From NCBI GenBank assembly GCA_020634455.1, contig JACKBQ010000004.1:1-48793 (forward strand): 48,793 nt of DNA, given 5' to 3'. Positions within the stretch are counted from its first letter, which is position 1. Each line of letters starts with the position of its first letter. Positions 7,635 through 15,616 of this stretch are shown piece after piece. The position numbers and the translations under genes were made by a program. The notes under the pieces were generated by a model, which worked only from the letters and a program-made list of their open reading frames with translations, was not told the DNA's origin and ran no database searches. The DNA is from Ardenticatenaceae bacterium. GTDB lineage: Bacteria; Chloroflexota; Anaerolineae; Promineifilales; Promineifilaceae.

Positions 7635-8066
7635 TTGCAAACTGAATTGATGATGGACAGCAAAACGGCCGTATCCCCCACCGACAAGCAAGCAATCCAT
7701 GATGTGGTGCAAGCACTCGCTGATGCCTGGAACCAGGGCGACAGCGAAGCGTGGTCAGAGAAAATCGTGGCAGATGTACACCACACCGTCTGGAACGGTA
7801 TGCACATTCAGGGCCGCGACAATGTAACTGCCGGACACAAGCAAATTTTTAGCACCATTTACAAAGACACGTGGCAAACATTTTCCATTCGCTGGATCCG
7901 TTTTTTGCGCCCGGACGTGGCCGCAGTGCAGTGGGATGCGCAGCTAGAAGGGCGGGATGACATTCCTCAGGTACGGCCGTTGGCCATCCTCACTAAACAG
8001 CAAGACGGCCGTTGGCTCATCGAGATTTTCCAGAATACACCCATTTTGGAGCGGCCGATGGATTAG
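7635..8066 (+). CDS. SnoaL-like / SgcJ-EcaC family protein (NTF2 fold)
   Basis: A 143-aa single-domain protein with the NTF2-like pattern seen in SgcJ/EcaC and DUF4440 proteins: an opening helix (VVQALADAWNQGDSEAWSEKI), then beta strands ending in DGRWLIEIFQNTP. Members act as steroid-isomerase-like enzymes or small-ligand binders; the function here is unknown. The start is probably TTG at 7635, because AAAGGAG ends 9 bases upstream of it, whereas the ATG codons at 7650 and 7653 are too far from that site. It is convergent with the WD40 gene 18 bases downstream. Confidence 0.78.
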   Translation: MQTELMMDSKTAVSPTDKQAIHDVVQALADAWNQGDSEAWSEKIVADVHHTVWNGMHIQGRDNVTAGHKQIFSTIYKDTWQTFSIRWIRFLRPDVAAVQWDAQLEGRDDIPQVRPLAILTKQQDGRWLIEIFQNTPILERPMD

Positions 8067-8084
8067 CCGAAGACTATATGGGTC

Positions 8085-10826
8085 TTATTCATTTTGAATT
8101 GATGAACTTGCACATGTTGCATGATATGGTTCATCAGGAAAATAGGTAGACCATTCGGCTTGGGTCAGATTCCCACGCAGTAAACGGCCGCATGCCTCAT
8201 CAATCCAATCAGTTGGATTCCATCTCCATAAGACCACTGTTTCCCATTCGCCTAACAAGGCAAGTTGCTTACCATCTGGATGAAATGCAATTTGAGCGAC
8301 TGGAATTTGCTCCTGCAAATGATTAACTTCTTGACCGTCTGGCAATGATACCACCCAGGTTGCGCCTTTATCATTGGCAAACGCCAGATAATTGCTATCT
8401 GGGCTGAAGGCAAAATCAGCTAGAGATCGCAAAGGACTCTGGAAAACAGGTTCCCAGTTTGCCGTTTCCCAAACGGTTAACAATTTGTTTGTTGTAGCAG
8501 ACTTAAGCGGCAGGGCACCCAGATAACGGCCGTCTGGGCTAAACGCGAGTTTGCCACTATCAACCGGAAAAGAGACCACAACCTCTTCTGTTTCCAGATT
8601 CCAAACTTTTATTGAATTGGTTTCGGCCGTGGCCAGTAAACGGCCGTCTGGATGAAGCGCCATTTGCCGAAATTGTGCATCCCCTGAAAGCTGAAGTTGA
8701 CTGAGGATTTGTCCAGTATTCACATCACAAACGACAATGGTTTTCTCAGCCAGCAGGATTAGCTTGTCACCTTCTGGCGAAAAGAGTAGCTGCATAGGTT
8801 CTGTATCTGGGGCACAGGTCCAGATTGCTTCACCAGTGTCGGCATGCCATAACTGAGTGATATCAGAGGCGGTGGCAAAGGTACGGCCGTTTGGCGCAAA
8901 GGCTACATCTCTCACATGAATGTCATGTGTCAGCGTAATGGTTTGGCCTGTGGCAATTTCTTGGATAAACGTGTAACCAAATCCTTGCCAATCCGGTGCC
9001 GGGCTGGGGTAATTTCCCCCGCCAATAATCAGGCTTGTGCCGTCTGAATTAAACACCAGATCGCGAATGACACCTTCAATCGCTATCGTACTTTGTTCCT
9101 GACCAGTTTCAGAAGCCCAAAGACGCACGATGCCATCCCAACTGGCGGTAGCCAGGGTCGCCCCGTCCGGCGAATAGGTGATTAAGTTCAAATTGTCCAG
9201 CGAACGATAATTTTCTGTAAGCGTCATGGGTCTGATTGTTTGCGTGGTTAAAAATGGCTCAGATGACCAAATGCGAATGTTGCCGCTTTCATCCACCCCA
9301 GCGATGGTCTCGCCCGTGGGATTTATGGCGACGCCTTTCTGAGCATTCAGCTGGCTTTGCCCCAGCATTTCTCTGGTATCCACATCCCAGATTTGGATGG
9401 CGTCCGCTTGATTAATCGTCAGGAGACGATGGGTATCTTCGATAAAACTTGCGTCAGTATTGCTCTCTGGCAAACGAAGAATCTCCGCACCCGTGGACAT
9501 TTCCCACACCTGCGTGCCATTGTGGCCCACATACCCGGCCCCGTCTTCACCAACTTCGCGTCTATCCTGCCTCGTAACAACAAGATATTGACTGTCGGCA
9601 CTAAAGCGCACTGTCTGCAAGTTGCCGGAGAGGGAGCTGTTAAGCGGTATCTCGACACCTTCAACCAGATTCCAAACTTGTGTGCCGTTAACACCGCTCA
9701 CGGCAATGTAGGTGTCGTCTGGGCTAAAAAGAGCGATTTCAGGAAAGCTCACATGAAGGGGAAACTGGGCCACGATTTGCTGAGCAGCTAAATCCCAAAC
9801 ATCCATACGTAGATTGCTGGCCCCTACTACATAACGGCCGTCTCCACTAAAGGCTATGGCATCATAAGAAGCTACAATTCTTTCTCTGGCTGGCTCGATG
9901 ACCTTGAACATGATTTCTTCACCCGCAGACAAATCATACAAGGCAAAAATGAAAGTGTGCTCGGAGGGTTCTTCGCTCTCAATACCTGTCGAATATGCCA
10001 TTAAACTGTTGTCCGCACTGAAAGTGACTTCATACCCAAAAAAAGTTGGCGCAGGCAATGTCAAAATTGTGGTATTGGCCACGGTATCAAAAACGGAAGG
10101 GCCGTCAGGCCAATTGTCTTCAACAAGATAGCGGCCGTCTTCACTCCAGGCCGACACATCATCCAAAAGCAAAACAGGTATTTGCTCTACCAATGAACCG
10201 TTTTCGGCATGCCAAAACCGATAATTTAAACCACCCTCCCAACTCTGGCTGATGACAAAACGGCCGTCATTGCCCCAGGTCAGTCGGTAGGCATCTGTGT
10301 GAGGTCTTTCCATTTCTGTAACCAGTTCTAGAAGAACCGACAGCGATTCTTGCAGCGCAAGTCGCGTAGCAGGGTTGTTTTGCCGCTGTACGGCTTCGAT
10401 AGCTAACAGCGTACTGAGATCAATCAGCTGTGGGGAACTGTTCAGGAGCAAATTTGAATTTAGAGCCGCTGTCTGAGCGGCGTTAAGCTGCTGCTGTGTG
10501 GCCAAACTCTCTGCCAAAGTGGTCTGCTGGCTAAGCGCGCTAGCCACCGTTCTTTCTGCCTCTACGAACTGTGCCTCTCTAGTAGCGGCGATTGCGGCCG
10601 ATGCCATGCGCAGTTCAGTAAGGGTAAGCTGTTGGGCAACGGCCGTTTCTTGCACTGCCGTCAATTGTTCAGTCAACACCGCTTCACGAGCCGCAGCAGC
10701 GCTCACTGTGGCCACAGCCGTTTCACCTGCCTCCTGCCACTGGTTCCGCTCCGTAACAATGAGCACAATGGAAGACACAAGAAGCAAAAAACCAAAGAAA
10801 ATGAGATACCAATTTGCTTTTTTCAT
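8085..10826 (-). CDS. membrane-anchored WD40 beta-propeller protein
   Basis: A 913-aa protein. Residues 5-24 are a membrane anchor; about 30-140 is an Ala/Thr/Gln-rich coiled-coil stalk; about 140-170 (LLAIEAVQRQNNPATRLALQESL) matches the helical linker that usually precedes propellers in NB-ARC/STAND-WD40 proteins. From about 180 to the end there are a dozen or more WD40-like blades (for example FSPDGRYLGALPLKS and YSPDGATLATASWDG), probably two propellers. No kinase, NTPase or protease domain is present, so it is likely an extracytoplasmic protein-protein interaction platform, or a remnant of a larger STAND-like design. ATG at 10826 has AGGAA upstream. Several blades carry DGR or NGR written with the ACGGCCGT palindrome. 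Confidence 0.8.
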   Translation of the reverse strand: MKKANWYLIFFGFLLLVSSIVLIVTERNQWQEAGETAVATVSAAAAREAVLTEQLTAVQETAVAQQLTLTELRMASAAIAATREAQFVEAERTVASALSQQTTLAESLATQQQLNAAQTAALNSNLLLNSSPQLIDLSTLLAIEAVQRQNNPATRLALQESLSVLLELVTEMERPHTDAYRLTWGNDGRFVISQSWEGGLNYRFWHAENGSLVEQIPVLLLDDVSAWSEDGRYLVEDNWPDGPSVFDTVANTTILTLPAPTFFGYEVTFSADNSLMAYSTGIESEEPSEHTFIFALYDLSAGEEIMFKVIEPARERIVASYDAIAFSGDGRYVVGASNLRMDVWDLAAQQIVAQFPLHVSFPEIALFSPDDTYIAVSGVNGTQVWNLVEGVEIPLNSSLSGNLQTVRFSADSQYLVVTRQDRREVGEDGAGYVGHNGTQVWEMSTGAEILRLPESNTDASFIEDTHRLLTINQADAIQIWDVDTREMLGQSQLNAQKGVAINPTGETIAGVDESGNIRIWSSEPFLTTQTIRPMTLTENYRSLDNLNLITYSPDGATLATASWDGIVRLWASETGQEQSTIAIEGVIRDLVFNSDGTSLIIGGGNYPSPAPDWQGFGYTFIQEIATGQTITLTHDIHVRDVAFAPNGRTFATASDITQLWHADTGEAIWTCAPDTEPMQLLFSPEGDKLILLAEKTIVVCDVNTGQILSQLQLSGDAQFRQMALHPDGRLLATAETNSIKVWNLETEEVVVSFPVDSGKLAFSPDGRYLGALPLKSATTNKLLTVWETANWEPVFQSPLRSLADFAFSPDSNYLAFANDKGATWVVSLPDGQEVNHLQEQIPVAQIAFHPDGKQLALLGEWETVVLWRWNPTDWIDEACGRLLRGNLTQAEWSTYFPDEPYHATCASSSIQNE

Positions 10827-10977
10827 CGGATAGTTCCTGATAGACCCAAGAGATAAGATGTCGTTCCAAAATGATAATCTCAAATCAGTTCAAAGAATAG
10901 ATGCGGTAGGTTTCTCAGAGGTATTGCGCCAGGAAATTGAAGTTCTACGCCTGACATGAACACCGTTGTAAAGTGCA

Positions 10978-11006
10978 TTGACAATCGCGCTTTTCTACAG
11001 TATCTT
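10978..11006 (+). promoter_or_regulatory. probable promoter of the first toxin-antitoxin pair
   Basis: TTGACA (10978-10983) and TATCTT (11001-11006) are separated by 17 bases, about 45 bases ahead of the antitoxin start at 11050. The -10 box lies inside the first operator-like inverted repeat. Confidence 0.55.
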
Positions 11007-11026
11007 TATGATACTATCTTTATAGT
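10999..11026 (+). promoter_or_regulatory. tandem operator-like repeats ahead of the toxin-antitoxin pair
   Basis: AGTATC-ttTAT-GATACT (10999-11015) is a perfect inverted repeat, followed by ACTAT-CTTT-ATAGT (11013-11026). The two share the direct repeat TATCTTTAT at 11001 and 11015, a 14-base period. Ribbon-helix-helix antitoxins typically bind such tandem half-sites to autoregulate. Confidence 0.6.
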
Positions 11027-11049
11027 AGTAATTATCTCGGAGTACAATT

Positions 11050-11301
11050 ATGGCAAATTACACGGAACGGGTACAAACGGTGTTAACAAAAGAGCAGTAT
11101 GATCAGTTAATGGAGCTGGCCGAATACGAGCAAAAGCCGTTGAGCGTCATGATTCGCGAAGCAGTGGTGGAACGGTATTTGGTGCAGATAGACGCCCAAA
11201 AACGGCAGCAGGCATTGGCAAACTTGCTGGCGTTAGAAGCCCCCGTAGCCGATTGGCCTCAAATGGAAGCTGCAATCGAACAGGGGGCACTGGATGAGTG
11301 A
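11050..11301 (+). CDS. ribbon-helix-helix antitoxin (VapB/CopG-like)
   Basis: An 83-aa protein. The first about 45 residues (RVQTVLTKEQYDQLMELAEYEQKPLSVMIREAVVERYL) fit a ribbon-helix-helix DNA-binding domain. The C-terminal, acidic, Ala-rich tail would wrap the toxin. It overlaps the downstream PIN-domain gene by 8 bases, the usual antitoxin-first order. TCGGAG lies upstream of the ATG. It probably represses its own promoter through the tandem inverted repeats at 10999-11026. Confidence 0.85.
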   Translation: MANYTERVQTVLTKEQYDQLMELAEYEQKPLSVMIREAVVERYLVQIDAQKRQQALANLLALEAPVADWPQMEAAIEQGALDE

Positions 11302-11728
11302 AGTGCCTTACTTTTTGGACGTTAATGTGCCGATGTATGCCGCAGGGAAAGCCCATGCTTACAAAGAATCGTGTGTGTATGTGCTAACGGAGATTGCCAA
11401 CGGCCGTTTAAATGCCGTCATCAGCAGTGAAATCATTCAGGAAATTTTATACCGCTTCGGAGCAATGGGTCAGGTACAGGTGGGTGCACAAATGGCGCAG
11501 AATCTTATGAATTTGGTGCCTGATGTGCTGCCAGTGACGGTTGCAGATATGCAAACGGCCGTTTCCCTCTTTACCCACTATGCGCCCCACGGCGTCAAGG
11601 CAAGAGACGTGGTGCACGCAGCCGTGATGCACACTCACCAGCTCACCCACATCATCTCCACCGACAAACATTTCGACCAAATTGAGGGCATCACCCGCGT
11701 TGATCCCCAAACGATGTTTGCTGGCTAG
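11294..11728 (+). CDS. PIN-domain toxin (VapC-like ribonuclease)
   Basis: A 144-aa PIN-domain protein with the acidic catalytic set D9 (FLDVNV), E46, D105 (KARDVVHAA) and D124 (ISTDKHFD). VapC toxins are Mg2+-dependent RNases that cleave initiator tRNA or rRNA. ATG at 11294 overlaps the antitoxin stop by 8 bases, so translation is coupled. The stop codon falls within the left arm of the family B inverted repeat. Two ACGGCCGT palindromes lie inside the gene, so it has been in this genome long enough to share its signature. Confidence 0.85.
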   Translation: MSEVPYFLDVNVPMYAAGKAHAYKESCVYVLTEIANGRLNAVISSEIIQEILYRFGAMGQVQVGAQMAQNLMNLVPDVLPVTVADMQTAVSLFTHYAPHGVKARDVVHAAVMHTHQLTHIISTDKHFDQIEGITRVDPQTMFAG

Positions 11729-11792
11729 ATTGGACCAATCTTGACAAAAATACTGCGCTAAGCGAAGTACGTAGAAAAGATTGGTCCAATCT
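11727..11792. repeat. inverted repeat between convergent genes, family B copy 2
   Basis: Perfect 15-base arms (AGATTGGACCAATCT at 11727-11741 and its complement at 11778-11792) around a 36-base loop. It begins inside the VapC-like TAG stop and lies between two convergent genes. The arms are the same 15-mers as at 5490-5523. Confidence 0.8.
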
Positions 11793-11803
11793 AAATACCA
11801 ACC

Positions 11804-12463
11804 TCAATCATCCAGCGAGGCGTACCCCTCGCGGAGGGCGTAGAGGGCGGCCTGGGTGCGGCTGGCCAGATGCAGCTTGCTGAGGATGTTGCTCACATGC
11901 GAGCGCACCGTCGCTTCACCGATGATCAACTGATCAGCGATCTCCTGGTTGCCCAAGCCTTGGGCCACCAGTTGCAACACGTCCACCTCGCGCGGGGTGA
12001 GCGGATCGGTGGTGGGTGTCTGACTGGCGCTGGCCGGGCGGGACAGCTCCTGCATCAGCTTGCGGGCAATTTTGGGGTGCAGCGACGATTCGCCGCGCTG
12101 CACCTGCCGGATGGCGTCTACCAGCGCATCCGGGCCGGAATCTTTAAGCAGGTAGCCCAACGCTCCCGCCTTCACCGCCGGGAAAACGCGGTCGTCAGTG
12201 GCAAAGCTGGTAAGGACGAGAATGCGAGCTTCCGGCCACTGGGCCATAATTTGCTCAATCGCGCCAATGCCATCGAGGATGGGCATCTCCAAATCCATCA
12301 AAACCACATCCGGGCGCAGGTGCAGGGCTTGCTGAACCGCCTGCTGGCCATCCGCCGCCTCGCCTATCACGGTTAAATCGTCAATGGTTTCCAGCAGCGC
12401 CTGCACGCCGGAGCGCACGATGGTGTGGTCGTCGGCAATGAAAATGCGAATGGGGTCAGACAT
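11804..12463 (-). CDS. NarL/FixJ-family response regulator
   Basis: A 219-aa regulator. The receiver domain (residues 5-120) has the acidic pair D11/D12 and phospho-acceptor D57 (VLMDLEMP). The C-terminal LuxR-type helix-turn-helix (about 150-212) contains LTPREVDVLQLVAQG and IADQL, then VRSHVSNILSKL. The start at 12463 overlaps the 3' end of the kinase gene by 8 bases, so this is the cognate partner of the 12456-13928 kinase. The longer open frame upstream is antisense-like sequence inside the kinase gene and is not used. Confidence 0.93.
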   Translation of the reverse strand: MSDPIRIFIADDHTIVRSGVQALLETIDDLTVIGEAADGQQAVQQALHLRPDVVLMDLEMPILDGIGAIEQIMAQWPEARILVLTSFATDDRVFPAVKAGALGYLLKDSGPDALVDAIRQVQRGESSLHPKIARKLMQELSRPASASQTPTTDPLTPREVDVLQLVAQGLGNQEIADQLIIGEATVRSHVSNILSKLHLASRTQAALYALREGYASLDD

Positions 12464-13928
12464 GGGGAACCTCAACTTGGATGGTGGTGCCCTGGTTGGG
12501 GGCGCTGTGAAGGGTAAGCTGCCAGCCAAGCTGGGCGGCGCGTTCCTGCATCCCGCGCAGGCCGAGCTTGCCTTTGGCCGGGGATACGGTTGTGTCCAGC
12601 CCGATGCCGTCGTCGGCAATTTTTAGCTGGGTGGTGTGGGCGTCCTGGGTTAGCGTGACGGTGATTTGGCTGGCCTGGGCGTGTTTAAGGGCGTTGTTCA
12701 GCGCTTCCTGGGCAATCCAGTAGAGGCCGGTTTCTGTTTCGGGGGTGAGTTGCAGATTGTGGGGGGCGGTTACGGCCGTTACTATCCCCGTCCGCCCTTC
12801 CACTGCTTCCAGCCGCGCCCGCAGGGCCGCCACCAATCCTTCAGCCTCCAGCGCCGAGGGACGCAGCTCAAAGATGAGCAGACGCATTTCGCGCAGCGCC
12901 TGCTGGGCGCTTTCTTTTAGCTGGCGCAGATGGTCGCCGGTGCGATCTACCTTGCCCGCTTCTAGCTGACGAACGGCCGCTTCGGCATACAAGGTTTGGC
13001 TGTACAGGGCCTGGGTCACAGAGTCATGAAGATCACGAGCGAGACGGTTGCGTTCGGCAGAAACGGCCGCTTCCGCCACCATCCGGGCAATCCGGTCCGA
13101 CTGTTCGCGCACCACCCGTTCGTGGACGGTGAGCAGCTCGTTCAGGCTGGCCGCCTGGGAGCGGAACTGGGCAGCAGCCTGGGCAGGTGTGGGGTTGAGC
13201 GGGGGATCGTCGTGGAAAACGGCCGTGTCGTCAAACGGTAAAATCGCCATCTTCACGTTCAGCGTCAGCGGACGAAAATAATCTAGCAGCTCGCGCGGCA
13301 CGGTCGCTTTGGTAAAAATCACCACCGTGAAAATGTTGCCGCTGGGCAGCAAACTAAACATCACCAGTACCGATTTGATGCCGTAGGGAATGACAAAATC
13401 AACCTGATCGGGCACGTACTGATTGTCGCGGGCATCGTACACATGCAAAATGTTGTACGTTTCGTGGGCCAAATTGAGCACAAGCTCTGGATCGCGCGTT
13501 ACCGCCTGCTCCAACACAATGCCGAAAATTTCGGACACCTGGGCAAACATCGGGTTGGCATCCACAATTTCCTTGCTCAGCGGGTGGACTTTGTAGTAGC
13601 GAGAGTTGTGGCGGCTGTGCCACGCTGGATTGTCGCCGATGGTGGCCAGCAGCGTTTGGCATTTCAGGGCGGGATCGTCTGGTGGCTTGGCCAGCAGGGT
13701 GTTGACATGCTGCTGCAAATCGGGGGGGAGGGTGTGATACGGCCGTGTGATGAAAAATCGCACCAACGCCGTCGCCCGCTCCCCCTCACCATCTACTAAA
13801 TGATCGTACAGGTAGCGCACAATCCGGTTGCCTGCGTCTTCCATGCTGCTGGCGCTGTCACCCAACTGGCGCAGCGCAGCGCCGCAGGTGGTCATATCGT
13901 TCAGGGTGAAGGCGGTGAGGTCATACAT
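12456..13928 (-). CDS. NarL-type sensor histidine kinase
   Basis: About 490 aa. Residues about 1-255 form an uncharacterised soluble sensory region with no transmembrane helix. A coiled segment then leads into the HisKA_3 phospho-acceptor motif (RNRLARDLHDSVTQALY, His in LHDS) and a C-terminal HATPase domain with the G1-like box LKIADDGIGLD and GKLGLRGMQERA. It should autophosphorylate and pass phosphate to the overlapping NarL regulator. The V4R-domain protein gene lies upstream on the same strand, which suggests a cytosolic ligand input. Start at 13928 (MYDLTAF) is preferred to 13970, but neither has a clear ribosome-binding site. Confidence 0.88.
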   Translation of the reverse strand: MYDLTAFTLNDMTTCGAALRQLGDSASSMEDAGNRIVRYLYDHLVDGEGERATALVRFFITRPYHTLPPDLQQHVNTLLAKPPDDPALKCQTLLATIGDNPAWHSRHNSRYYKVHPLSKEIVDANPMFAQVSEIFGIVLEQAVTRDPELVLNLAHETYNILHVYDARDNQYVPDQVDFVIPYGIKSVLVMFSLLPSGNIFTVVIFTKATVPRELLDYFRPLTLNVKMAILPFDDTAVFHDDPPLNPTPAQAAAQFRSQAASLNELLTVHERVVREQSDRIARMVAEAAVSAERNRLARDLHDSVTQALYSQTLYAEAAVRQLEAGKVDRTGDHLRQLKESAQQALREMRLLIFELRPSALEAEGLVAALRARLEAVEGRTGIVTAVTAPHNLQLTPETETGLYWIAQEALNNALKHAQASQITVTLTQDAHTTQLKIADDGIGLDTTVSPAKGKLGLRGMQERAAQLGWQLTLHSAPNQGTTIQVEVPHV

Positions 13929-14024
13929 GGGGGCGGATGATAGGGTGGTTTGGGTCAGTTGCCAAATCAAGCAATTAGAAAAACCGCCCTACCCCGTGCT
14001 GGCATGGTTGGGGAACGAATATTT

Positions 14025-14092
14025 GCCACAGAGAGCACAGAGAGCTTCGAGGCGAAGGTTCAATTCTCAAATTTCTCTTCTTTCTCTGTGGC
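14025..14092. repeat. inverted repeat between V4R and kinase genes
   Basis: GCCACAGAGA (14025-14034) and TCTCTGTGGC (14083-14092) are perfect 10-base arms, beginning about 15 bases after the V4R stop. The left arm is followed by a second CACAGAGA. A related single arm (GCCACAGAG..CACAGAGA) lies near 21136, upstream of Hsp33. Confidence 0.6.
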
Positions 14093-14107
14093 CTTTTCGG
14101 ATAGATT

Positions 14108-14755
14108 CTAAGCCCGATCTCGTATCTCAAACCGGCAATAATCATGCCCCAGCGCCCGGCAATGCGTCTCGATGATTTCAAATTCGCGAAAATCCTTGCC
14201 TGTGGCATAGGTCATTGCTTCACCCAGAGTGCCCACGTACAAATGGCAAATCGGCTGCTCAGCGCTGTGCCGGGTGTGGCAAATCGTACAGGCATAATCG
14301 GTGTAGACCAGTACGCCATCGTTATCTTGTACGTCTACCAGCCCAAAATCAACCAGGTCCATGAGCCCTTTGCGTACGCCCAACAAAATAGCGCGCTTGC
14401 GCAACCGCTGCGGCAGCGCCTTGAGGGCAATATTGGCCAGGCCCATCAAGGCAGCTTGCTCCTTAATGCCCCAGCGAAACGACGCGCGACCAATGCGTTG
14501 CAGCATCCCTTTCCCGGCACGGCCGGTAAATTGCTCAATCGCTTCATTTAAGCGAGCATACTCGCGGGCCAAAACGCCGCTTTCCAAATTGTTTTCTGGC
14601 GGATTGCCCACGTACCTGTCCAAACCGCTTGATCGCAAGACCGCATTCAGACCATTTTCGCCCAGCACTTCTTCCACGCCTTGCAGCATTTGCCAGAATA
14701 ATGCATTGACATAAGGTGCCTCTTCAGGAATATCAACCCGCTTTAGATCGCTCAT
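14108..14755 (-). CDS. V4R-domain (4-vinyl reductase-like) ligand-binding protein
   Basis: A 215-aa soluble protein. The C-terminal half matches V4R domains: hydrophobic strands, then Cys-rich elements TICH, PICHLYVG and the closing ETHCRALGHDYCRFEI. V4R domains bind small hydrophobic or aromatic ligands and often carry a metal-binding Cys/His set. The N-terminal half (residues 15-90) is helical. GGGAG precedes the ATG at 14755. It is the first gene of a V4R, kinase, regulator run, so it may be the ligand sensor of that two-component system. This role is an inference from gene order only. Confidence 0.75.
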   Translation of the reverse strand: MSDLKRVDIPEEAPYVNALFWQMLQGVEEVLGENGLNAVLRSSGLDRYVGNPPENNLESGVLAREYARLNEAIEQFTGRAGKGMLQRIGRASFRWGIKEQAALMGLANIALKALPQRLRKRAILLGVRKGLMDLVDFGLVDVQDNDGVLVYTDYACTICHTRHSAEQPICHLYVGTLGEAMTYATGKDFREFEIIETHCRALGHDYCRFEIRDRA

Positions 14756-14935
14756 TTTTTATCTCCCTGGTCTTTTGTACCGCAAATCGCTTGTGTCAAT
14801 ATCATAATGATTCTGGCGAGATTGTCTATGGGTGGATTACGGCCGTCTTATAAAATGTCTCTCGCTGAACATTACGGCAAATAAGCATGTTGTGGCATAA
14901 TTCACGAACAAATTTTGAAGAAGGAACTTTTGACT

Positions 14936-15616
14936 ATGCACCTCTACATGATCCGCCACGGTCAAAGTTATGTAAACTTACATGACTGGAAAGGCGGCAA
15001 TAGCGACGAAGGACTCACCAATTTGGGCCAGGCTCAAGCCGAAGCGTTAGGCAAATGGCTGCCCAGAGAAATCAGAAAAATTGATGTGCTCTATGCCAGC
15101 ACGATGAAGCGCGCGCAGGAAACGGCCGCTCCCATTTCGGCCGCTTACAACATCCCCATCATCAACGATGACCGCATCCGCGAAATTGGGAACAACAAGC
15201 TGGACCACACCCCCTGGCCCAGCGACGACTTGCCGGAATACGGCACATTTTGGGGCAGCGAACGGCCGTTTACCACCATCACCCCCGACCGCCCCAACGG
15301 GGAATCCATGATGCATTTTCGGGTGCGAATCGGCCGTTTTATTGAAGAAATGTTGGAAAAACATCGCCAACAAACGGTCGTGGCTGTTTGTCACGGTGGC
15401 GTCATTGAGCTCGCCTTCGACCACATGTTCAACGTCGGCCCCTGGCGGCGCTGCGAAGTGTGGAGCAAAAACACGGGCATCACCCACTTTGAATTTGTCG
15501 AGCATCCGCTGCGGGAAACGTGGCGGCTGTATTACCAAAGCCGCGTGGAGCATCTGGTAGATGTGAAGCTGCACACCGACGGGCGCGGCCCCGAAAGCCC
15601 CCGCGAGGACGTATGA
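14936..15616 (+). CDS. histidine phosphatase (phosphoglycerate-mutase superfamily)
   Basis: A 226-aa protein of the branch-1 histidine phosphatase superfamily. The phospho-accepting motif MIRHGQSY is at residues 5-12. A second-shell Arg follows in YASTMKRAQETA, and the second catalytic His lies in VAVCHGGVIE. The substrate (phospho-sugar, phosphoprotein or nucleotide) cannot be assigned. ATG at 14936 is used because GAAGGA lies 10 bases upstream; a TTG at 14915 is less likely. Its stop overlaps the start of the rRNA methyltransferase gene by 4 bases (ATGA), so the two are translationally coupled. Confidence 0.88.
   Translation: MHLYMIRHGQSYVNLHDWKGGNSDEGLTNLGQAQAEALGKWLPREIRKIDVLYASTMKRAQETAAPISAAYNIPIINDDRIREIGNNKLDHTPWPSDDLPEYGTFWGSERPFTTITPDRPNGESMMHFRVRIGRFIEEMLEKHRQQTVVAVCHGGVIELAFDHMFNVGPWRRCEVWSKNTGITHFEFVEHPLRETWRLYYQSRVEHLVDVKLHTDGRGPESPREDV

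Noticed and set aside
7327..7716. A 129-codon minus-strand frame across the gap before the SnoaL-like gene.
   Set aside because: It overlaps the start of the SnoaL-like gene, is low-complexity with many Cys/Ser, and has no ribosome-binding site.
11294..11728. The first PIN protein as a general RNase unrelated to a toxin pair.
   Set aside because: It overlaps an RHH antitoxin gene by 8 bases, the standard toxin-antitoxin arrangement.
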